A stretch of DNA of 33,415 bases from Actinomycetes bacterium (GCA_021792405.1 JAJYUU010000050.1:1-33415), one strand, 5' to 3'; shown: positions 1 to 7,843, numbered from the stretch's first letter. A program made the numbers and translations. Notes: a model not told the origin generated them from the letters alone.

Positions 1-720
1 GTCGACGACGCCGAAGGTGTCAGCAACGTACCGGCGGGTCTCATCGGTCGTGACCGGGGTGATCCGGTCCACCATGCTGTTCGGGAACGCGGCTTCCCGG
101 CCGATCCAGTCACCGAGCCCGGGATCGATCAGGCCGGCGTAGGAGGTGAAGCTTCGCCGGGCGACGCTCCCGTTCCCCGGCAGGTTGTCGCAGGAGACGA
201 TCGTGAACGCCGGGATGCCCCGGTCTCTGCGACGGCGCAGGCTCTCGACGACAACGCCGAACACGGTCGCGGGCACGGCGCCCGGCGCGAGGTCACGCCG
301 GACCGCCGGGTCGTCTGCGTTAAAGGTGCCGTCCCCGGTGAGGTTGTAGCCGCCTTCGGTGATCGTCAGGGTCACGATCTTGGTGCCGGGGTGCGCGAGT
401 CGCTCGACGACCGCTTCCGGCTCGTCCGGGGCGTACAGGTAGTCGGCGATCGCCGCGATGGTACGGGCCGTCGCGCGGCCATCGGGGCTCCGCTCTACCA
501 GGGTGTAGCGCATATCCTGGCCGCGGAGTGCGTCCCGCACCTGAGCGTCCCGCAGCAGCAGGCCGACCCCGCAGATCGCCCACTCCGTCGACCCGCCCTG
601 ATTCAGCAGCCGGTCGATGTACATGGCCTGGTGCGCACGGTGAAAGTTGCCGACGCCGATGTGGACGATGCCGGTCCGCAGGTCCTCGCGGCGGTAGCGC
701 GGCTGAGCGACGAGGTTCAC
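1..720 (-). CDS. Mannitol dehydrogenase family oxidoreductase (N-terminal part)
   Basis: The minus strand is open from a GTG at 720 to the window edge (240 codons), so the C-terminal half is missing. Residues 18-34 hold the Rossmann-type motif HIGVGNFHRAHQ, and later come CDNLPGNG (about 177-184) and DRITPVT (about 218-224). These are hallmarks of the long-chain polyol dehydrogenases: mannitol 2-dehydrogenase, fructuronate reductase and altronate oxidoreductase. The family interconverts sugar alcohols or aldonates and ketoses with NAD(P) in the cytoplasm. GGGAG lies just upstream of the GTG, which supports this start. The exact polyol cannot be read, because the C-terminal substrate domain lies outside. 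The gene diverges from the split-barrel gene at 820, and the 99-base gap must carry both promoters. Confidence 0.9.
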   Translation of the reverse strand, partial: MNLVAQPRYRREDLRTGIVHIGVGNFHRAHQAMYIDRLLNQGGSTEWAICGVGLLLRDAQVRDALRGQDMRYTLVERSPDGRATARTIAAIADYLYAPDEPEAVVERLAHPGTKIVTLTITEGGYNLTGDGTFNADDPAVRRDLAPGAVPATVFGVVVESLRRRRDRGIPAFTIVSCDNLPGNGSVARRSFTSYAGLIDPGLGDWIGREAAFPNSMVDRITPVTTDETRRYVADTFGVVD

Positions 721-819
721 CGATCACTCCCGGCACGTAGGCATCGCGTTGCTTCGCGATATACCCTCATGGTGCCCGATAGCGATGAAGGCAGCGGATT
801 TCGTCATGGAGAACAGTTG

Positions 820-1233
820 ATGAGCGCGCTGAGCGACGAGGTACGAGCGCTGGCAGCGGAGCCTAACTTCGCCAGCCTGACCACTCTTCTCCCCGACGGC
901 TCACCCGTCGCGAGTCTCATGTGGATCGACGCCGACGAAGACGCGCTCCTCATCAATACCGAACGCCACCGCCTCAAGTACCGCAATACTTGCCGTGATC
1001 CGCGCGTGCACATCCTGATCGTGGACCGGGCCGACCCGGGCCACTATGCGGCCGTTCGCGGCATAGTCACAGACCACATTTTCGGCCAGGTCGCACGAGA
1101 CCACATAGACCGCCTGGCTGAAAAATACATGGGTGAGAAATTCGACCTGCGACGAGTCGTGTCGGAACGAGTGCTTCTCAAGATCAGGCCAGTGCAGCAG
1201 CGTGTCCGCCACAGTTCCGTCATCGTGGAGTGA
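820..1233 (+). CDS. PPOX-class split-barrel oxidoreductase, probably F420- or FMN-dependent
   Basis: This 137-residue protein fits the small split beta-barrel (pyridoxamine 5'-phosphate oxidase-like) family. The N-terminal stretch FASLTTLLPDGSPVASLMW, the following acidic turn, and RHRLKYRNTCRDPRVHILIVD are typical of actinobacterial F420-dependent members such as the Rv1155 type. They use flavin or deazaflavin to reduce small cytoplasmic substrates, usually unknown ones. The frame is open upstream to 391, but that part is antisense to the mannitol dehydrogenase gene. I chose the ATG at 820 because a GGAGAAC ribosome site precedes it and the family motif starts some 15 residues in. It is probably a single-gene transcript ending at the hairpin at 1236. 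The natural substrate is unknown. Confidence 0.88.
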   Translation: MSALSDEVRALAAEPNFASLTTLLPDGSPVASLMWIDADEDALLINTERHRLKYRNTCRDPRVHILIVDRADPGHYAAVRGIVTDHIFGQVARDHIDRLAEKYMGEKFDLRRVVSERVLLKIRPVQQRVRHSSVIVE

Positions 1234-1235
1234 GA

Positions 1236-1255
1236 GCAGCCCGTGAACTGGCTGC
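1236..1255. terminator. Bidirectional hairpin between convergent genes
   Basis: GCAGCC at 1236-1241 and GGCTGC at 1250-1255 form a perfect 6-base-pair stem with an 8-base loop. It sits between the stop of the split-barrel gene (1233) and the stop of the convergent aminotransferase gene (1271). There is no clear T-run, which is common for actinobacterial terminators. Confidence 0.5.
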
Positions 1256-1270
1256 GAACGGCCCTCGCGG

Positions 1271-2401
1271 TCAGGTGCCGGCGAGCCTGCCAGCTTCGGT
1301 GATCGCCCGGATGGCAGCCAGGAGCTTATCGTTCTCGCTCGGGTTACCGACCGTCACTCGCATGCCACCTGGCATCTGAAGGCTGGCGCCGCCGCGCACC
1401 CAGTATCCGGCTGCCATCAGCTTCGCCGGCAGGTCGTCATCGGCATGCGGGCAGAAGATGAAGTTGGCCTGCGTGGGCAACGGCTCGAAGCCCAGGTTGG
1501 CGAGCGACTGAGAGAGCCGCCCGCGCTCCGCCTTGATGCGCTCGGCGCGTTCGGCGAACACGTCGGTGAGCCCGAGTGCGGCCTCAGCCGCCACGATGCC
1601 GGCGATGTTCGTACCGCCGAGCCGCAGCCTGGCATGGAGTTCCCCGGCGATCTGCCTGGCGGCGACGCCGTATCCGACCCGCAAGCCCGCCAGGCCGTAG
1701 AACTTCGAGAACGTCCTGGCGACCAGGACGGGCCGACCGCACTCCAGGTAGTCGAGTGCGCCACGCCCCCCGTCTGCGTACTCGTCGGTGAACTCCCAGT
1801 AGGCCTCGTCGATCAGCAGCAGCGCTCCCGCGGGCAAGACGTCGATCAGCGGCCGCAGATCCCTGGTAGGCGCCATCCCGCCGGTCGGGTTGTTCGGATT
1901 GCAGACGATGACGAGACTTGTCCGATCGGTACACGCATCCGCCATCCGCGCGATGTCACAGGACCCGTCGGGCCGCAGCGGCACCGGCCGCGCCTGCGCC
2001 CTGACGGCCGTGACGGTGCCGCGATAGGCCGGGTAGGAGGTGTCGGGGTAGACCACTTCGCGGTCGGGCCCGCCCAGGCTCTTGATCACGGCCTCCAGCA
2101 GCGCGCTGGTGCCCGGCGCGATCATCACCTGCTCAGGCGAGCAACCCAGCCGCGCGCTCAGCTTCTCTGCCAGCGATCCTTCCATCCCGAACGGGTAGCG
2201 GTTCATCCGGTCGGCTGCGGCCGCGATCGCGTCCAGCAGTTCCCGCGGCGGCGGATAGGGACTCTCATTCCCGCCGAACCTGAGCACGTCCGCGCCGAAA
2301 CTCCAGCCACGCCAGGTAAACGGCGTCCTAGGATCGGTCCAGCGCAGCCCGGTACGGTCCGACTGCTCGCCCGCGAGCCCGTCCGGCAATGAGCCGCCCA
2401 T
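1271..2401 (-). CDS. HisC-like class I/II PLP aminotransferase
   Basis: This 376-residue enzyme is a fold-type I aminotransferase of the histidinol-phosphate/aromatic family. Visible motifs are FGGNESPYPPP near residue 42 (the NENP-like substrate loop), CNPNNPTG at 167-174, the PLP-contacting DEAY at 198-201, and TFSKFYGLAGLRVGYG with Schiff-base Lys233. It would transfer an amino group between glutamate and a 2-oxo acid or histidinol phosphate in the cytoplasm. No other his genes are near, so it is more likely a paralogue (aromatic or secondary-metabolism aminotransferase) than the histidine-pathway enzyme. The ATG at 2401 follows AGAGGAG at good spacing. It diverges from the lipoprotein gene at 2495. 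Confidence 0.9.
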   Translation of the reverse strand: MGGSLPDGLAGEQSDRTGLRWTDPRTPFTWRGWSFGADVLRFGGNESPYPPPRELLDAIAAAADRMNRYPFGMEGSLAEKLSARLGCSPEQVMIAPGTSALLEAVIKSLGGPDREVVYPDTSYPAYRGTVTAVRAQARPVPLRPDGSCDIARMADACTDRTSLVIVCNPNNPTGGMAPTRDLRPLIDVLPAGALLLIDEAYWEFTDEYADGGRGALDYLECGRPVLVARTFSKFYGLAGLRVGYGVAARQIAGELHARLRLGGTNIAGIVAAEAALGLTDVFAERAERIKAERGRLSQSLANLGFEPLPTQANFIFCPHADDDLPAKLMAAGYWVRGGASLQMPGGMRVTVGNPSENDKLLAAIRAITEAGRLAGT

Positions 2402-2494
2402 CCGGGCACTCCTCTCTGGGACCTGTCCGCGCCTAGCCTTGCGCGAGCTAGAGATGCGCCCGCAACTTCAGCGGCCAGCGACAGTCTAAGAGGT

Positions 2495-3085
2495 ATGAGA
2501 ACTGCCTTGTCCGGCATTGCAGCGGTAGCGGCCATCGGAGCGGCTCCGCTGGCGGCAGGCTGCGGTACGTCCGCCCCGGCCGCGCAACTGGGCGCCTCGA
2601 CACCCGCCGCCTCGGCATCCGCCACCCAGGCGTACTGCCGGGCCGCGCAACTTCGGGTCGGCCTCGGACCGCTGGTCTCGGAGGCGACCCAGCAAAACAC
2701 CGTCATCCTGGACTTCCGCAACACCTCGTCAGTCACCTGTGACCTGCGCGGCTATCCGGGCATTACGCTGTCCGAGCGCTCGGGAGCCGTGCTGCCATTC
2801 CGCTACCACGACGGCGGCGACCAGATGCTGACCAGCCAGTCCCCGACGCTGGTCAGGCTGGCGCCCGGCGCGGTGGCGTACGCGGCGGTCAACAAGAACG
2901 CCTGCGTGATGTACGCGTCGCGGTCTGCCGTCGGCGGCGAGGTGACGCCGCCGGGCAGCAGCCAGCCGCTTGCCTTCGAACTGCCGCACTACCGGATGCT
3001 GGATTACTGCCGTGCGGGTGATCCCGGCCATGTCGTCGACGTCTCGCCGGTCGAGCCGACCATCAAGGACGTCATGGCTGGGTAG
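2495..3085 (+). CDS. DUF4232 family secreted lipoprotein
   Basis: This 196-residue protein starts with a short basic end and a hydrophobic Ala-rich stretch ending in a lipobox, LAAGC, with Cys23 as the lipidated residue. It is therefore predicted to be anchored outside the membrane. An Ala/Ser/Thr/Pro linker follows to about residue 45. The remainder matches the DUF4232 fold, with an early cysteine in YCRAAQL, the motif DFRNTSSVTCDLRGYPG, and later cysteines in NACVMY and DYCR that could form disulfides. The family is common in actinomycetes and its function is unknown; it is not known to be catalytic. It is probably monocistronic, with a hairpin just after the stop. I am confident of the family but not of a role. 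Confidence 0.88.
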   Translation: MRTALSGIAAVAAIGAAPLAAGCGTSAPAAQLGASTPAASASATQAYCRAAQLRVGLGPLVSEATQQNTVILDFRNTSSVTCDLRGYPGITLSERSGAVLPFRYHDGGDQMLTSQSPTLVRLAPGAVAYAAVNKNACVMYASRSAVGGEVTPPGSSQPLAFELPHYRMLDYCRAGDPGHVVDVSPVEPTIKDVMAG

Positions 3086-3091
3086 TGAGCG

Positions 3092-3109
3092 CCGGCCCAT
3101 GACGGCCGG
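3092..3109 (+). terminator. Hairpin after the DUF4232 gene
   Basis: CCGGCC at 3092-3097 and GGCCGG at 3104-3109 make a 6-base-pair stem with a 6-base loop, followed by TATATT. It lies 7 bases after the lipoprotein stop codon. Confidence 0.5.
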
Positions 3110-3188
3110 TATATTCCGGACAGCACACGGTCGGCGCTGGGCGGCATGAGCGGCTGCGGCACGCCACTGAACGGAAAGGCACCGTGAA

Positions 3189-3781
3189 ATGGCTGATCCC
3201 GACCTTCTGACAGTAACCGCCGCCGACGGGCGCGAGTTGCTCGCGGCCGCCCGGTCCGGCTGGGCGCGACCTGTTCCCGACTGCCCGGGCTGGACCGCCG
3301 CGGACCTCGCCGGCCACATGGGCGCAATCCTGGGCTGGATGGCGAAGATCGTCACCACGGGCGAGGCCGTGCCGCGTAGCGACCGGGAGACGCCGCCGAC
3401 TGACCACGACCTGCTGGCGACCTGGTACGAGGCCCACCTGGACCGGACCATCGGCATCCTGGCCAGCGCCCCGGCCGACTCGCGGACCTGGACCTTCTCC
3501 AGCCGCGGCGATCACCGGGTGGGCTGGTGGCGCAGCCCGGTGTCGCAGGGCTGACCGGCAGCCTGCACCTGCACGCCACCGACGGCGAGAGCGAGTGGTG
3601 GGTCAGCCTCGACGAGGCCGGCCGCGCAGCCGCTGTCCGCGGCCACCGCAAGGCAGACACCGCCATCCGCGCCACCCGATCCGACCTGCTGCTCTGGCTG
3701 ACCAACCGGCAGCAGCCGAGTGCGCTAGAGGTCCTCGGCCATGCCGAGGTCGCGGCCCGGTGGACCCAGCTGCGCCGCTGA
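3189..3781 (+). pseudogene. Maleylpyruvate isomerase family gene, deleted and frameshifted
   Basis: Two overlapping reading frames together resemble one protein of the mycothiol-dependent maleylpyruvate isomerase (MDMPI) family. Frame one (3189-3554) encodes the DinB-like N-terminal domain, with CPGWTAADLAGHMG near residue 35 and ending in TFSSRGDHRVGWWR. Frame two (ends 3781) encodes the MDMPI C-terminal domain, starting GLTGSLHLHATDGE and ending LEVLGHAEVAARWTQLR. In intact relatives the segment between GWWR and TGSLHLHATD is roughly 45-60 residues long and carries an AHE-VHRWD motif. Here it is absent and the frame changes at about 3535-3550. The second frame has no ribosome site of its own. 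The gene therefore looks inactivated by an internal deletion, although an assembly error could give the same picture. Confidence 0.75.
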
Positions 3782-3932
3782 CAAGCCGCGCGGGAACGGC
3801 ATGCCCGGAAACGAGCCTTGCCGAGTGCACATTGCCCACGTAGCGTGGCAAGTGTCCTGCTATGACGAGGGTCTGCACCACGGCCAGGACCCCTGCTGTC
3901 GGTGCGTCGGCAGCGGCTGAAGGGATGCTGTG

Positions 3933-4562
3933 ATGTCAGGTGCCAGCCCGGGTTCGGCCGGCGAGCATGTGCTGCAGGAGCAGTGCGGGACGGCCGAGCG
4001 TGCCGCGCGATTCTACGAAACCCAGCTCTGCGATCACCTGACCCCGCCCATGTGCGAGTTCATCGGGCGCATGGAGATGGCATTCATCGCAACCGCCGAT
4101 GGCGCCGGGGAATGCGACTGCAGTTTCCGCGCCGGGCCGCCCGGCTTCTTCCGCGTCATCGACGACCGGACGCTCGCCTATCCGGAGTACCGGGGCAACG
4201 GCGTGATGGCCAGCCTCGGCAACATGCTGGCCAACCCGCAGATCGGCCTGATGTTCATCGACTTCGAACGCGACCTGATCGGCCTGCACGTCAACGGCGA
4301 CGCCCGGGTGCTCACCCCGGCCGACATGCGGGTGATCGAGCCCGACCTGCCCGAGCCCAGCCACCCGGGGCGCCGGCCCGAGCACTGGGTGGCGGTCTTC
4401 GTCACCGAGGCCTACATCCACTGCTCCAAGCACATACCCAAGCTGGTGCCCCAGTCCCGGGTCCGGCACTGGGGCACCGACAATCCGCGGCTCAAGGGCG
4501 GGGACCATTTCGGTGTCGCAGCCGTCAAGGCCCGGCAGGAGCCCGCCGCCAGCGCCGGCTGA
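3933..4562 (+). CDS. Pyridoxamine 5'-phosphate oxidase-like FMN-binding protein
   Basis: The protein has 209 residues and belongs to the PNPOx-like split-barrel flavoproteins. Signs are an N-terminal helix (AARFYETQLCDHLTP), the strand pair MAFIATADGAGECDCSFRAG, a central GNGVMASLGNMLANPQIGLMF, and the late EAYIHCSKHIPKLVP motif of the larger actinobacterial members. It may bind FMN, F420 or heme and act in redox reactions in the cytoplasm. Its substrate is unknown. The ATG at 3933 is preferred over the overlapping GTG at 3930, because AAGGGA sits 7 bases upstream. It is the first gene of a rightward run of stress-type genes (PRPP synthetase, M50 protease, Hsp20). A similar family occurs in the mycobacterial DosR regulon (Rv0080), which makes a dormancy role possible but unproven. 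Confidence 0.85.
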   Translation: MSGASPGSAGEHVLQEQCGTAERAARFYETQLCDHLTPPMCEFIGRMEMAFIATADGAGECDCSFRAGPPGFFRVIDDRTLAYPEYRGNGVMASLGNMLANPQIGLMFIDFERDLIGLHVNGDARVLTPADMRVIEPDLPEPSHPGRRPEHWVAVFVTEAYIHCSKHIPKLVPQSRVRHWGTDNPRLKGGDHFGVAAVKARQEPAASAG

Positions 4563-4677
4563 ACGCCAGCCGAACGCCGGGCCCGACGCCGGGCCCGGTG
4601 CGTCCGTCTCAGCTCGCGCGTTGTTGCCGCAGGCTCGCTGGGGGTGAAGGCCTGCCCTGGGCGGGCATGCTGCTGGC

Positions 4678-5628
4678 ATGTCGCTGGGCATCGTGACAGG
4701 CACCGCCAATCCGGTTCTCGCCGGAGAAATAGCGTCCCGGCTGGGGTCACGCCTGGTCGAGATGCAACTGGAGCGCTTCCCCGACGGGGAGATCCGGCCG
4801 CGTCTTGGCCCAGTCCGGGGCGCGGACATCTACGTGATCCAGCCGACCGGCCCTCCGGTCAACGACAACCTGGTCGAACTGCTGCTGCTGCTCGACGCCT
4901 GCCGCCGGGCCGGCGCTGACCGGGTCACGGCCGTGGTCCCCTACTTCGGTTACGCGCGCCAGGACCGGCGGGCCGGGGATCGCCAGCCGATCGGCGCCAG
5001 GGTTGCCGCCGAGGCAATCGCCGCCGCCGGCGCCAGCCGGCTCGTGGTCATCGACCCGCACACCTCGTCACTCGAAGCGATGTTCGCAGTGCCGGTCGAG
5101 ATGCTCACCGCAGTGCCCGTGCTGGCCGCTGCCGTCCGGCGGCTGATTCCCCGCGGCGCCGTGGTGGTTGCTCCGGATCTGGGTGCGATGCGGCTTGCAC
5201 GGCACTTTGCCGCGCTGGTCGAGGCTCGGCTGGCGGCAGTAAGCAAATATCGGCTGGACGCGGTCACGGTGTCGGCCAAGGACATCGTCGGAGACGTGCG
5301 GAACCGGCCGGTCGTGATCGTCGATGACATGATCAGCACCGGCGCCACCATCGAAGCCGCCGTGTCCGCGCTCCGGGCGCACGGGGCGACCGGTGAGCCG
5401 ATTGTCGTCGCGACGCACGGCTTGTTCGCCGGCAGCGCGCTGGCCCGGCTCAGGGAGTGCGCGATAGGCCGCATGCTGGTCACCGACACCATCGGGCCCC
5501 GGCATCCGGCACCCGCCGCCGCGCCAGCGCTGCCTATCCAGGCGGAATCCGTTGCGCACCTGCTAGCCGAGGCGATCGACCGTCTGCACCGCAGCGAACC
5601 GCTGGAGGAACTGCTCTTGCGCGGCTGA
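4678..5628 (+). CDS. Ribose-phosphate pyrophosphokinase, divergent paralogue
   Basis: This 316-residue protein is a PRPP synthetase, making phosphoribosyl diphosphate from ribose 5-phosphate and ATP. Present are FPDGE (34-38), YFGYARQDR (89-97), the metal-site DPH at 126-128, and the PRPP-binding loop VVIVDDMISTGATI (212-225). It departs from housekeeping Prs: the usual DLHA-QIQGFF segment reads DPHTSSLEAMF, and the flag lysine region is SKYRLDAV rather than KRR. It is thus probably a second, specialised copy rather than the essential gene. The ATG at 4678 has a weak ribosome site; the better GGGGGTGAAGG is some 30 bases upstream. It lies between a flavoprotein gene and a Rip3-like protease gene, so a role in stress nucleotide supply or feeding a phosphoribosyltransferase is plausible. 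Confidence 0.88.
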   Translation: MSLGIVTGTANPVLAGEIASRLGSRLVEMQLERFPDGEIRPRLGPVRGADIYVIQPTGPPVNDNLVELLLLLDACRRAGADRVTAVVPYFGYARQDRRAGDRQPIGARVAAEAIAAAGASRLVVIDPHTSSLEAMFAVPVEMLTAVPVLAAAVRRLIPRGAVVVAPDLGAMRLARHFAALVEARLAAVSKYRLDAVTVSAKDIVGDVRNRPVVIVDDMISTGATIEAAVSALRAHGATGEPIVVATHGLFAGSALARLRECAIGRMLVTDTIGPRHPAPAAAPALPIQAESVAHLLAEAIDRLHRSEPLEELLLRG

Positions 5629-5685
5629 CCGATCGGGCCGGCCGCGCCTGCCACCCGCGCGGATGCTGCGGACGTCCCGGCAGCC

Positions 5686-5701
5686 AGGGCAGTTCGGCCC
5701 T
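5686..5701. promoter_or_regulatory. Inverted repeat upstream of the M50 protease gene
   Basis: AGGGC (5686-5690) and GCCCT (5697-5701) flank a 6-base spacer, about 70 bases before the protease start. It could be a regulator site or an unrelated hairpin. It is only a weak relative of the GGGAC-N4-GTCC sites near hsp20 and hpf. Confidence 0.25.
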
Positions 5702-5769
5702 GCTCCGCGGGCGGCTGGCCGGCCCACGGTGGAAGAGGAAGCCGCCTCGGCTCGTTGCTGGAGGCAAAC

Positions 5770-6936
5770 ATGCGGCAAAACATCCGGTTCGGCAGATTCG
5801 CCGGGATCCCCGTCGGGGCCAGCTGGTCGGCCATCGTGACCCTGGCAATTATCGCCGACCTGGTCGCTGCGAGCGCCCTCCCGGCTGCGGTCCCCGGTCA
5901 GTCAGCGGCGCTGTACTGGGGCGCGGGCGTGGCCGTGGCCGCTGCCTTTCTTGCCTCGCTGCTCGCCCACGAGCTCGCGCACGCGCTGGTCGCCCGCAGG
6001 CACGGCATCAAGATTCGCTCCGTCACGCTGTGGATGCTCGGCGGCGTCACGCAGCTGGACGGCGATCCCCGCACGCCGCAGGCGGACCTGCAGATCGCTC
6101 TGGCCGGGCCCGCTATGAGCCTGCTCGCCGGGGCCGCGTTCGTCGGCGCGGCGGCTGCCATCAGTGCCGCTGGCGGGCCGCGAGTCGCGGTAGCCGCCGC
6201 GATGTGGCTGGCCCTCATGAACGGCGTGCTGGCCGCGTTCAACCTGCTGCCAGGGGCACCGCTAGACGGCGGCCGGGTGCTCCGGGCGATGCTCTGGCAT
6301 CACTGGGCTGACCGGCACCGGGCCGAGCGCGGCGCGACGAGCGCGGGGCGGGCGATCGGCGCGATGCTGGCTATCCTGGGCGTGGCCGAGGTCCTGCTGA
6401 CCACTGACCTCATCGGCGGACTGTGGCTGCTGCTCCTCGGCTGGTTCATGGCCAGCGCCGCCGCGGCCGAGCAGGGAGCCGCTTCTGCTCGCGCCTTGCT
6501 GGCCGGCGTCCGCGTCGCGGACGTGATGACGCCTGACCCTGACCTGGCCCCGTCCTGGCTGACCGTCGCCGACTTCATCCGCCAGTTCGGCGGGCGGTCC
6601 GGGCAGCCGGCATTCCCGGTCATCGGACCTGGCGGCGGGCTGGCCGGTGTGGTTACCGTCGCCCGGCTTAGCCGGGTCGCGCATCCGGGCAGGGATCAGG
6701 TGCGGCTCGGCCAGCTGGCACTGCCAGTGCCGGAGGAATACCTGGCGAGCCCGGATGACCCCGCCGCGCGGCTGCTCGGACGTGACCCGCTCGGCGGTGA
6801 GGTCGTGGCGGTCGTCGAGGACGGCGGGCAGATCACCGGCCTGGTCACCGCCAGCAACATCCAGCACGCGCTGCGCTGGCGGAAGCTGGCGGGCGCGACT
6901 GTGTCAGCGGCCGCCCGGCCTGCACCGCACTGGTAG
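5770..6936 (+). CDS. Site-2-type M50 membrane protease with CBS domains (Rip3-like)
   Basis: This 388-residue protein is an intramembrane zinc metalloprotease. HELAH at 67-71 gives two zinc-binding histidines and the catalytic glutamate. NLLPGAPLDGG at 158-168 supplies the third ligand, Asp166. About six hydrophobic segments fill residues 15-250. From about residue 250 come two CBS-like modules, with VADVMTPDPD at the start and GLVTASNIQHALRWR at the end, which may sense adenosine nucleotides. The order membrane protease then CBS is that of mycobacterial Rip3 (Rv2625c), which belongs to the DosR regulon. Such enzymes cut membrane-bound regulators, often anti-sigma factors; the substrate here is unknown. 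The ATG at 5770 is chosen because GGAGG precedes it; an in-frame TTG at 5755 lacks support. Confidence 0.92.
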   Translation: MRQNIRFGRFAGIPVGASWSAIVTLAIIADLVAASALPAAVPGQSAALYWGAGVAVAAAFLASLLAHELAHALVARRHGIKIRSVTLWMLGGVTQLDGDPRTPQADLQIALAGPAMSLLAGAAFVGAAAAISAAGGPRVAVAAAMWLALMNGVLAAFNLLPGAPLDGGRVLRAMLWHHWADRHRAERGATSAGRAIGAMLAILGVAEVLLTTDLIGGLWLLLLGWFMASAAAAEQGAASARALLAGVRVADVMTPDPDLAPSWLTVADFIRQFGGRSGQPAFPVIGPGGGLAGVVTVARLSRVAHPGRDQVRLGQLALPVPEEYLASPDDPAARLLGRDPLGGEVVAVVEDGGQITGLVTASNIQHALRWRKLAGATVSAAARPAPHW

Positions 6937-6955
6937 CTCGCCGTGCGCGCGGCTG

Positions 6956-7189
6956 CTAGCCGCCCTCCTGCCTGGCTGCCTTGACCAGCAGCAGCAGGTC
7001 GTGCGCTTGCCGGGCTGCGCGCTCCTCATCGGCCTCGGACCGCTCGGCGGCCGTCGGGACATCCTCGAACCCGCGCGCCAGCACCTCGACGGCCTCGATC
7101 AGGGCACCTACCTGGTCTTCCAGGCGACCGACTCGTTGGGCCAGGGCTGCGGACGTCGCGCCGCCAGGCGGCTCTGCTTGTCTGCTCAT
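6956..7189 (-). CDS. Small predicted coiled-coil protein
   Basis: A 77-residue acidic protein is read leftward from the ATG at 7189, with GTGAGG 11 bases upstream. After a short disordered end (MSRQAEPPGG), residues 12-75 look helical with heptad-like spacing (LAQRVGRLEDQVGALIEAVEVL, split by the glutamates) and a charged second helix (EADEERAARQAHDLLLLVKAARQ). There are no cysteines, no signal and no membrane segment. I do not recognise the family. It is divergent from hsp20, and the GGGAC-N4-GTCC palindrome lies in the shared 190-base gap, so both genes may be co-regulated. It could assist the chaperone or be unrelated. Its stop lies 20 bases from the end of the convergent protease gene. 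Confidence 0.6.
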   Translation of the reverse strand: MSRQAEPPGGATSAALAQRVGRLEDQVGALIEAVEVLARGFEDVPTAAERSEADEERAARQAHDLLLLVKAARQEGG

Positions 7190-7292
7190 GGTCAATAGCC
7201 TCACCCATGCCGGGCCCACACAAGCAGGGCCGGAGGTCCCGGCTGCGCTCGCCTGGGCACCGGGGTCGGTGCGGGGCGAAGATTCCGGCGAC

Positions 7293-7312
7293 GGCGGGAC
7301 CGAAGTCCTCTT
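7293..7312. promoter_or_regulatory. DosR-box-like palindrome upstream of hsp20
   Basis: The site GGGACCGAAGTCCTC at 7296-7310 contains GGAC-N4-GTCC. Over 20 bases it agrees with the published DosR consensus TTSGGGACTWWAGTCCCSAA at 13 positions, including all of GGGAC and AGTCC. It lies about 70 bases before the hsp20 start and 105 bases before the divergent small gene. Two further GGGACT half-sites follow at about 7334 and 7369; the latter overlaps the ribosome site. The same core recurs before hpf. Confidence 0.6.
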
Positions 7313-7379
7313 GGCCGGCGCGGAATCGGGGAAAGGGACTAGCGGAAGAGAACATCCCGGCTAGCTGAAGGGACTTGTC

Positions 7380-7808
7380 ATGGCTCTGCCCGTTCGCCGC
7401 CACACTGTGCCGGCCCGCTTCCCTGAGCTGTTCGACTGGCTGGAATCGCCGTGGCCGGCGGTACTGCCGTTCGGGTCGGCTCAGACCTTCCGGGTCGAGG
7501 ACTATACCGAGGACGGCAAGTACATGATCCGCGCCGAACTGCCCGGTGTCGACCCGGACAAGGACGTCGAAGTGACGGTGGAATCCGGCATGCTCACCAT
7601 CCACGCGGAGCGCCGTGAGGAGACCAAGCAGGAACGGCACTCGGAGTTCAAGTACGGATCGCTCACCAGGTCAGTGTCGCTGCCTGAGGGCGCCGACCCA
7701 GGCAAGATCACAGCCAACTACGACCAGGGGATCCTCAAGGTCACCGTCCCGGTACCTGAGCAAGCCAAACCCTCAACCCGCAAGATCCCCGTCGGCCACC
7801 CGAGCTGA
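7380..7808 (+). CDS. Hsp20/alpha-crystallin small heat-shock protein
   Basis: This 142-residue protein is a small heat-shock chaperone, close in length to mycobacterial HspX/Acr (144). The alpha-crystallin domain covers about residues 35-130: FRVEDYTEDGKYMIRAELPG opens it, GMLTIHAERREE is in the middle, and the closing GILKVTVPVPE is the canonical A-x-x-x-G-[IV]-L-[KT]-[IV] region. A short tail, STRKIPVG, has an I-P-V motif of the type used for oligomer contacts. It would hold unfolding proteins in the cytoplasm without ATP. GAAGGGA precedes the ATG. Upstream lies a DosR-like palindrome and downstream a strong hairpin, so it is probably transcribed alone. The setting next to hibernation and B12 ribonucleotide reductase genes points to a hypoxia or dormancy role. 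Confidence 0.95.
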   Translation: MALPVRRHTVPARFPELFDWLESPWPAVLPFGSAQTFRVEDYTEDGKYMIRAELPGVDPDKDVEVTVESGMLTIHAERREETKQERHSEFKYGSLTRSVSLPEGADPGKITANYDQGILKVTVPVPEQAKPSTRKIPVGHPS

Positions 7809-7843
7809 CCCTGATTCGGGGGACGCCGTCGATTCCGCGGAGG

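Noticed and set aside
2418-2428. GGGACCTGTCC palindrome between the aminotransferase and DUF4232 genes
   Set aside because: The half-sites are spaced by 2 bases instead of 4, so it does not share the register of the two DosR-like sites.
3845-3857. GTGGC-N4-GTCC before the split-barrel gene at 3933 as a third DosR-like site
   Set aside because: Only one half-site is intact; the left half matches 3 of 5 bases, which is expected by chance in this DNA.
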